A stretch of 27,583 nt of DNA, taken from assembly GCA_037143735.1 (NCBI GenBank), contig JBAWYD010000018.1, positions 1 through 27,583 on the forward strand, in the 5' to 3' direction. Of this stretch, positions 23,546 to 27,583 are shown one piece after another. Every line of letters starts with the position of its first letter. Within the stretch, counting starts at the first letter, position 1. This DNA comes from JAPLJQ01 sp037143735. GTDB taxonomy: Bacteria; Desulfobacterota; Syntrophia; Syntrophales; UBA2185. Both the position numbers and the translations under genes were made by a program. The notes under the pieces were generated by a model, which made no database searches, was not told the origin of the DNA, and saw only the letters and a program-made list of their open reading frames with translations.

Positions 23546-24904
23546 TCAATGAGGGCGGTGATTACCCCAATGATCCATGACCATTCTGCGCGCCTCATCC
23601 GAAGTGGATATGGCTCCGTCAAGCTGTGCATCTTCGACGGCGCGCAGAATCTCACTGAACAGGGGACCGGGATGAAGCCCCATGTCAATGAGGTCTCTCC
23701 CGCTGAGGAGACGCGGAGGATGCAATTCTTCCTCTGCGATTTCAATCAGCCTGGCCCGGCAGAAATCATAGTTATCGAGGAATCCGTGGCTGCCGAGACA
23801 GTCCAGACGGTGCAGTTCAAGGTGAAGCTCAAAATGAGGCATTCTGAGGAACCGCTTCAACCGGTTGGGGCGCATTTCTTTAACATTCATGAACATCATA
23901 TGACAACGAATAAGGGCAAGAATGGTTTCCGCCTCTACCCGGGAAAATCTGAGGCGACGCATGATATCCTCGGCAACTCTCTCCCCTTCCCGGACATGAC
24001 CGTGGAAATGAATCCCTGATGTATCTTCCGTATATGTAAGGGCTTTCCCGATATCATGCATGACAATGCCCCATGCAAGACACGAGTCGTTTTCACCCCC
24101 CGCACCCGAGGGCAGCATTGCCAGCATTCGCAGGATATGTTCCCACACATCACCCTCGGGGTGAAATTCAGCCGGTTGCCTGACCCCTCGCAGAGCGCTC
24201 ACTTCGGGAAGAACCTGTTCCAGGAGACCTGTTGCGGCAAGAATTTCCATGCCGCGACGCGAACCTCCATGCGTGAGGATTTTCGTCAACTCGTCACGGA
24301 TACGTTCCGCGCTGATACGGTGGATCGCGGATGCGTGATTTCTGATGGCGCCAAGGGCGCCGGAATCAATCTCGAAATCAAGATTGGCGGCAAAACGAAC
24401 GGCTCGAAGCATTCGTAAATAATCTTCAGAAAAACGTTTTTCCGGATCACCGATGGTCCGGATAATCCTGTTCTTCAAGTCCTCGCGGCCGCCGACATAA
24501 TCAACGATATTCTTCGTTTCAGGATCCATAAAAAGGGCGTTTATGGTAAAGTCGCGGCGTAAAACGTCCTCATCAACCGTTGTAAACGCTACGCGATTCG
24601 GTCTGCGACCATCATCATAATCCCCTTCGGAGCGAAACGTTGCCACTTCATAGTGATGTCCTTCCTCGATGACAAGGATGACGCCGAAGTTTAACCCTAC
24701 CGGCGCCGTATGGGGAAACAAGGAACACACATCCTCCGGTCGGGCTGATGTCACAATATCATAATCCAGAGGTTCGACTCCTCTCAGGAGGTCCCGTACG
24801 CATCCGCCGACGAGATAGGCCTCATGCCCCGCGGAACTCAATGTTGATACAATTTGCACCGCTGTGTCGTAGGACGCCGGTTTTTTTAAAATCACACTTC
24901 TCAT
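23546..24904 (-). CDS. CCA tRNA nucleotidyltransferase / poly(A) polymerase family with HD domain
   Basis: The 452-residue class II nucleotidyltransferase shows LVGGCVRDLL (31-40), the catalytic Asp47 and Asp49 in DYDIVT, RRPNRVAF, LRRDFTINAL and RMLRAVRFA. A C-terminal HD region has HDIGK at 283-287. It adds CCA to tRNA 3' ends or polyadenylates RNA. The family cannot be split with certainty by sequence alone, but the HD domain is usual in CCA-adding enzymes with repair phosphatase activity. The ATG has no clear ribosome binding site. A palindromic repeat lies 24 bases upstream, between it and thiD. Confidence 0.88.
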   Translation of the reverse strand: MRSVILKKPASYDTAVQIVSTLSSAGHEAYLVGGCVRDLLRGVEPLDYDIVTSARPEDVCSLFPHTAPVGLNFGVILVIEEGHHYEVATFRSEGDYDDGRRPNRVAFTTVDEDVLRRDFTINALFMDPETKNIVDYVGGREDLKNRIIRTIGDPEKRFSEDYLRMLRAVRFAANLDFEIDSGALGAIRNHASAIHRISAERIRDELTKILTHGGSRRGMEILAATGLLEQVLPEVSALRGVRQPAEFHPEGDVWEHILRMLAMLPSGAGGENDSCLAWGIVMHDIGKALTYTEDTSGIHFHGHVREGERVAEDIMRRLRFSRVEAETILALIRCHMMFMNVKEMRPNRLKRFLRMPHFELHLELHRLDCLGSHGFLDNYDFCRARLIEIAEEELHPPRLLSGRDLIDMGLHPGPLFSEILRAVEDAQLDGAISTSDEARRMVMDHWGNHRPH

Positions 24905-24927
24905 TCAGCAATCTAAAATCCATACCT

Positions 24928-24983
24928 TGTCATTTAGAGGAAAACGAGGAATCTCAAGATCTCTCCCTGCGGTCGAGATGACA
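24928..24983. repeat. 56-bp imperfect palindromic repeat overlapping the thiD 3' end
   Basis: The element is bounded by TGTCAT (24928-24933) and ATGACA (24978-24983), with further imperfect pairing inwards. It resembles the dispersed palindromes that encode CHLDRREKS-like peptides in many genomes. Read on the minus strand it supplies the last nine codons and stop of thiD. Confidence 0.65.
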
Positions 24984-25772
24984 TTTTTTGACGGAAACAT
25001 TATGATTGATCACTCTGTGACCGCCGCCTATATGACAGGCATATCTGATGACCTCTGTAATATAGGCCTTTGCCTCTTCTACGGCATCAAGAACACTCTT
25101 GCCTTTCGCGAGTCCGGTGGCGATTGCAGCGGAAAAGGTGCATCCCGTCCCGTGTATCCCTTCTTCACCGATCCGTTCGGAGGCAAACTCATGAAAGTGT
25201 CTTCCATCATAAAGCACATCGACGGCATCCCCGGAGAGATGTCCTCCTTTAACGACGACATTTTTTACGCAAAAATCATGAATGATCCTGGCTGCCTTTT
25301 TCATATCACTCACAGAGGTGATGTGTATTTCCGCCAAAACTTCCGCTTCAGGAATGTTGGGAGTCACAACAAGGGCTGAAGGAATCAGTTCCCTGATCAG
25401 TGCTTCCCTGAACTCACCCCGAATCAGCAACATTCCGCCTTTGGCCACCATCACCGGATCCACCACAAGTTTTTCTATATGATATTTCCTGATATTATCA
25501 GCCACCACCTGTAACACGGCAGCATTGGCCAACATCCCCGTCTTGGCGGCATCAACACCCATGTCGGACATCACCGATTCAAACTGTTTTTCCACAAAAT
25601 CCGGCGATACGTCATAAATACCCTGAACACCCAGCGTGTTCTGAGCCGTCAGAGCGGTAATCACGCTCATCCCGAAACCGCCCAGAACGGTGATCGTTTT
25701 CAGATCCGCCTGTATTCCTGCCCCGCCGCTGGAATCCGAACCGGCAATGGTCAAAACTCTCACTGGTTTCAT
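24954..25772 (-). CDS. thiD: Hydroxymethylpyrimidine/phosphomethylpyrimidine kinase
   Basis: The 272-residue ribokinase-fold enzyme shows GSDSSGGAGIQADLKT (11-26), DPVMVAKGG and the anion-hole and catalytic block GTGCTFSAAIATGLA. It phosphorylates HMP and HMP-P in thiamine pyrimidine synthesis. GAGGTG lies before the ATG. It starts eight bases after the thiamine pyrophosphokinase gene, so the two form a thiamine pair. The last nine residues (CHLDRRERS) come from the palindromic repeat at 24928-24983, so the natural C-terminus has been replaced or extended. The catalytic part is intact. Confidence 0.95.
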   Translation of the reverse strand: MKPVRVLTIAGSDSSGGAGIQADLKTITVLGGFGMSVITALTAQNTLGVQGIYDVSPDFVEKQFESVMSDMGVDAAKTGMLANAAVLQVVADNIRKYHIEKLVVDPVMVAKGGMLLIRGEFREALIRELIPSALVVTPNIPEAEVLAEIHITSVSDMKKAARIIHDFCVKNVVVKGGHLSGDAVDVLYDGRHFHEFASERIGEEGIHGTGCTFSAAIATGLAKGKSVLDAVEEAKAYITEVIRYACHIGGGHRVINHNVSVKKCHLDRRERS

Positions 25773-25780
25773 AAAGCACC

Positions 25781-26443
25781 TCAGGGGAAAAGTCCTGCCT
25801 TGAAATATCTGGTCACGAGAAGATGACCTGAACCGATTGTAATGACGCCTCTTGAGGACTTCAATCGATTACTGACGCCGTAAGGTTTTCCGATTTCCAT
25901 CACGCCATTTTCGATGGGATATTCGAACCCTTCCAGGGTAATACCCGTCACCGTACCGGAAAAAGGCAAAAGGGATACGGTCTGCCCCGCCTCGCCTTCA
26001 ATGACATGTTTGCCGGAAACCATAAAAATCTCGCACCACTCATCGATCAATGTTATCTTTACGTTACTTTTTATACCCGGTACGAGAAGTGACAGATTTG
26101 CCAGAGTATGATCAATCCTGGTGCCGCAGGCGCCAAAGACATATATGTCATCGGGCCCCATGCCGATGGCATAATCTAAAGCCAGTTCCGTATCCGTCTC
26201 GTTCTTTGCTTCCGGATATGTGATGATCAGGCTTCCCTGCTCCTTGAAGTGATTCAGCAACTCAGGCCCGAGAGAATCCATATCCCCTATTATGATATCC
26301 GGGATAAGACCGACAGGGTAAAGGTGGCCAGCCCCGCTGTCTGCACATATAATTCCGACCGGTTTCAATTCCGCCACTTTTGACCGGAAATACGGAAGGG
26401 AGCCGATCGCGCCGCCCGTAACCACAAACAGGATTTTTCTCAA
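25781..26443 (-). CDS. Thiamine pyrophosphokinase
   Basis: The 220-residue product shows ADSGAGH (34-40), GDMDSL (53-58), KNETDTELAL (80-89) and GTRIDHTLANL, the metal and substrate motifs of thiamine pyrophosphokinase. It makes thiamine diphosphate from thiamine and ATP. The start is TTG 26443 with only a weak upstream GGAAAGAG, so a slightly different start is possible. It sits just upstream of thiD. Having both suggests the cell can salvage thiamine as well as phosphorylate the pyrimidine precursor. No TPP riboswitch was recognised in the 132 bases upstream. Confidence 0.93.
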   Translation of the reverse strand: MRKILFVVTGGAIGSLPYFRSKVAELKPVGIICADSGAGHLYPVGLIPDIIIGDMDSLGPELLNHFKEQGSLIITYPEAKNETDTELALDYAIGMGPDDIYVFGACGTRIDHTLANLSLLVPGIKSNVKITLIDEWCEIFMVSGKHVIEGEAGQTVSLLPFSGTVTGITLEGFEYPIENGVMEIGKPYGVSNRLKSSRGVITIGSGHLLVTRYFKAGLFP

Positions 26444-26575
26444 TGTCCGACACTCTTTCCGGATAATACCCTAAAAAAAGAGCCATACCTCTCATCCCGG
26501 GATATGACCCTTATCCGAACACCCTTCAGAAGAACCCGTCTGACGGGGTTCCTTGCATCTGTCCTGTAATAATTT

Positions 26576-27337
26576 CTATGCAATACCAAAGAGATCCCTC
26601 GTATTTTCAGATGTGACCCTCGCAACATGTTCAAAAGTCAATCCCTTTATGTCGGCGACCTTCTTCGCCGTATGGACAACACAGGCCGGTTCGTTTCTCT
26701 TCCCCCGGTTCGGGTGGGGCGTCAGATAGGGGGCGTCCGTCTCCAGCAGCAGACCTGTAATGGGTGTTCTTTTTACCACATCCTGGAGCTTTTCAGATTT
26801 TCCAAAGGTAACCGCCCCGGGGATGGATATGTAGAACCCCATATCAAGGCACTTCCGGGCCATCCTGAAATCGCCCGAAAAACAATGGATAACTCCCCTT
26901 TTCCCCTTCCACGCCCTTAGCATCTCGAGGATTTCCTTATGGGCGTCGCGATCATGAATGATAATGGGCAACCCTATCTCGCCTGCCAATTCCAGTTGTT
27001 CACCGAATCTTCTGATCTGCACGTCCCTTGGAGATAAATTGCGAAAAAAATCAAGCCCGATTTCTCCATAAGCCACAATCTTATCCCCTTTCGACAGTTC
27101 CCTCAGATCGTCATAGGTCGTATTATCGATATCCTTGACCTCGTGGGGGTGGATGCCGACGGCCGCATACACTGATCCGTACTGACGAACAATCGACACG
27201 GCTTTTTTACAATCTTTGAGAGTCGTTCCTACCGTTATGATCACGTCGACTCCCGCCTGCCCCGCCCTTTTGATCACTTCATCTCTGTCCCGGTCAAAGT
27301 CACCCATTTCCAGATGGGAATGAGAATCAATCAACAT
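26576..27337 (-). CDS. tatD: TatD-family metal-dependent hydrolase
   Basis: The 253-residue TIM-barrel amidohydrolase shows HSH (6-8), GIHPHEV, GEIGLDF, IIHDRDAH, GVIHCFSG and LLETDAPYLTPHPNRGKRNEP, the full TatD set of metal ligands. Members are 3'-5' DNases, with a role in DNA repair. The length matches the family. It starts five bases after a small Cys-containing gene, so the two should be co-translated. The 131-base gap to the next gene holds an imperfect GAACCC/GGGTTC hairpin (26532-26551) without a U tract. Confidence 0.95.
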   Translation of the reverse strand: MLIDSHSHLEMGDFDRDRDEVIKRAGQAGVDVIITVGTTLKDCKKAVSIVRQYGSVYAAVGIHPHEVKDIDNTTYDDLRELSKGDKIVAYGEIGLDFFRNLSPRDVQIRRFGEQLELAGEIGLPIIIHDRDAHKEILEMLRAWKGKRGVIHCFSGDFRMARKCLDMGFYISIPGAVTFGKSEKLQDVVKRTPITGLLLETDAPYLTPHPNRGKRNEPACVVHTAKKVADIKGLTFEHVARVTSENTRDLFGIA

Positions 27338-27342
27338 ATCGA

Positions 27343-27498
27343 TTACTCGACCATAATTTCCTCTGCACAGGAAGATACATCAGGAAGTTCCGAAAGATAC
27401 TTCTCAAGATTCTCCTCCGAAATTTCACCACTGAGTACTTTTCTCACGAGCATTCTCTTGTCACAGTCGCATTTCCAATCAGTCAGATATTTCTCCAC
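27343..27498 (-). CDS. 51-residue Cys-containing protein upstream of tatD
   Basis: GTG 27498 has GGGAGG eight bases upstream. The frame ends at TAA 27343-27345, five bases before tatD. The acidic product begins with K-C-D-C-D-K-R (Cys10 and Cys12) and has one more Cys near the end (SSCAEE). It is mostly helical by composition (ISEENLEKYLSEL). The strong ribosome binding site and tight spacing make it a likely gene. I recall similar short proteins ahead of tatD in related bacteria, but no function. The CDC motif could bind metal. Confidence 0.7.
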   Translation of the reverse strand: MEKYLTDWKCDCDKRMLVRKVLSGEISEENLEKYLSELPDVSSCAEEIMVE

Positions 27499-27539
27499 TA
27501 CATTTACCTCCCAGTTTACAGATTATGATGCAGGCATGA

Positions 27540-27583
27540 TTATCTATTATATTTTTTTTCTTTTTTCAACTAATACTCAGATG
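27540..27583 (-). promoter_or_regulatory. Possible promoter region of the small gene-tatD run
   Basis: On the minus strand a TATAAT (27551-27546) lies in a very AT-rich stretch, with TTGAAA (27569-27564) only 12 bases further upstream. The spacing is poor and the region runs off the window, so this is a weak call. Confidence 0.25.

Noticed and set aside
26532..26551. Hairpin GAACCC/GGGTTC after tatD
   Set aside because: The stem is short with a bulge and lacks a U tract on either strand, so it was not called a terminator.

Overview
The window is a gene-dense stretch of a Gram-negative, probably anaerobic bacterial chromosome. The outer-membrane lipoprotein BamD, a second LPS-type sugar gene (rfbB), lipoprotein signal peptides and SPOR/NlpC envelope proteins indicate a diderm cell. 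An acyl-CoA dehydrogenase packed with its own electron-transfer flavoproteins and FixC/FixX, a phenylacetate-CoA-ligase-type gene with an ACT partner, and a MinD / degenerate-J-domain-HTH / SPOR trio are combinations I associate with Desulfobacterota, especially Syntrophales-like syntrophs. That assignment is inference. No rRNA, tRNA, CRISPR array, integrase or insertion sequence was seen.

Layout. (1) 1-1990, minus strand: a PAP2-type phosphatase running off the left edge, overlapping by 4 bases an ArnT-like membrane glycosyltransferase. (2) 2293-4116, plus: typA/bipA, preceded by what may be the 5' stump of a lost kinase-like gene. (3) 4173-5241, minus: trxA then bamD. (4) From back-to-back promoters, 5388-6628, plus: an MTAP/PNP-family phosphorylase overlapping a PduO-type cobalamin adenosyltransferase. 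(5) 6914-9357, plus: MinD-like ATPase, J-like/HTH protein, membrane SPOR protein. (6) 9412-11622, minus: paaK-like ligase, ACT protein, and a tandem-duplicated small protein, closed by a good terminator. (7) 11812-17004, plus: a 15-codon leader ORF, mobA, fixC, fixX, acyl-CoA dehydrogenase, etfB, etfA. These genes would carry electrons from acyl-CoA oxidation through ETF to a membrane quinone or ferredoxin-like carrier. (8) 17140-17929, plus: a tiny lipoprotein whose frame breaks at an A8 run, and an unknown protein. (9) 17934-27498, minus, the longest run. In transcription order it is a small Cys-rich protein, tatD, thiamine pyrophosphokinase, thiD, CCA/poly(A) nucleotidyltransferase, a SPOR-NlpC/P60 lipoprotein, a TPR-CHAT protease-like lipoprotein, rfbB and an O-methyltransferase.

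Most of the window is housekeeping or central metabolism. The less ordinary parts are the surface-anchored caspase-like CHAT protein coupled to sugar and methyl-transfer genes, the MinD/J-HTH/SPOR module, the duplicated CQLG protein, the frameshifted lipoprotein, the mobA leader ORF, and two palindromic repeats. One repeat lies inside the acd-etfB spacer. The other supplies the last codons of thiD.
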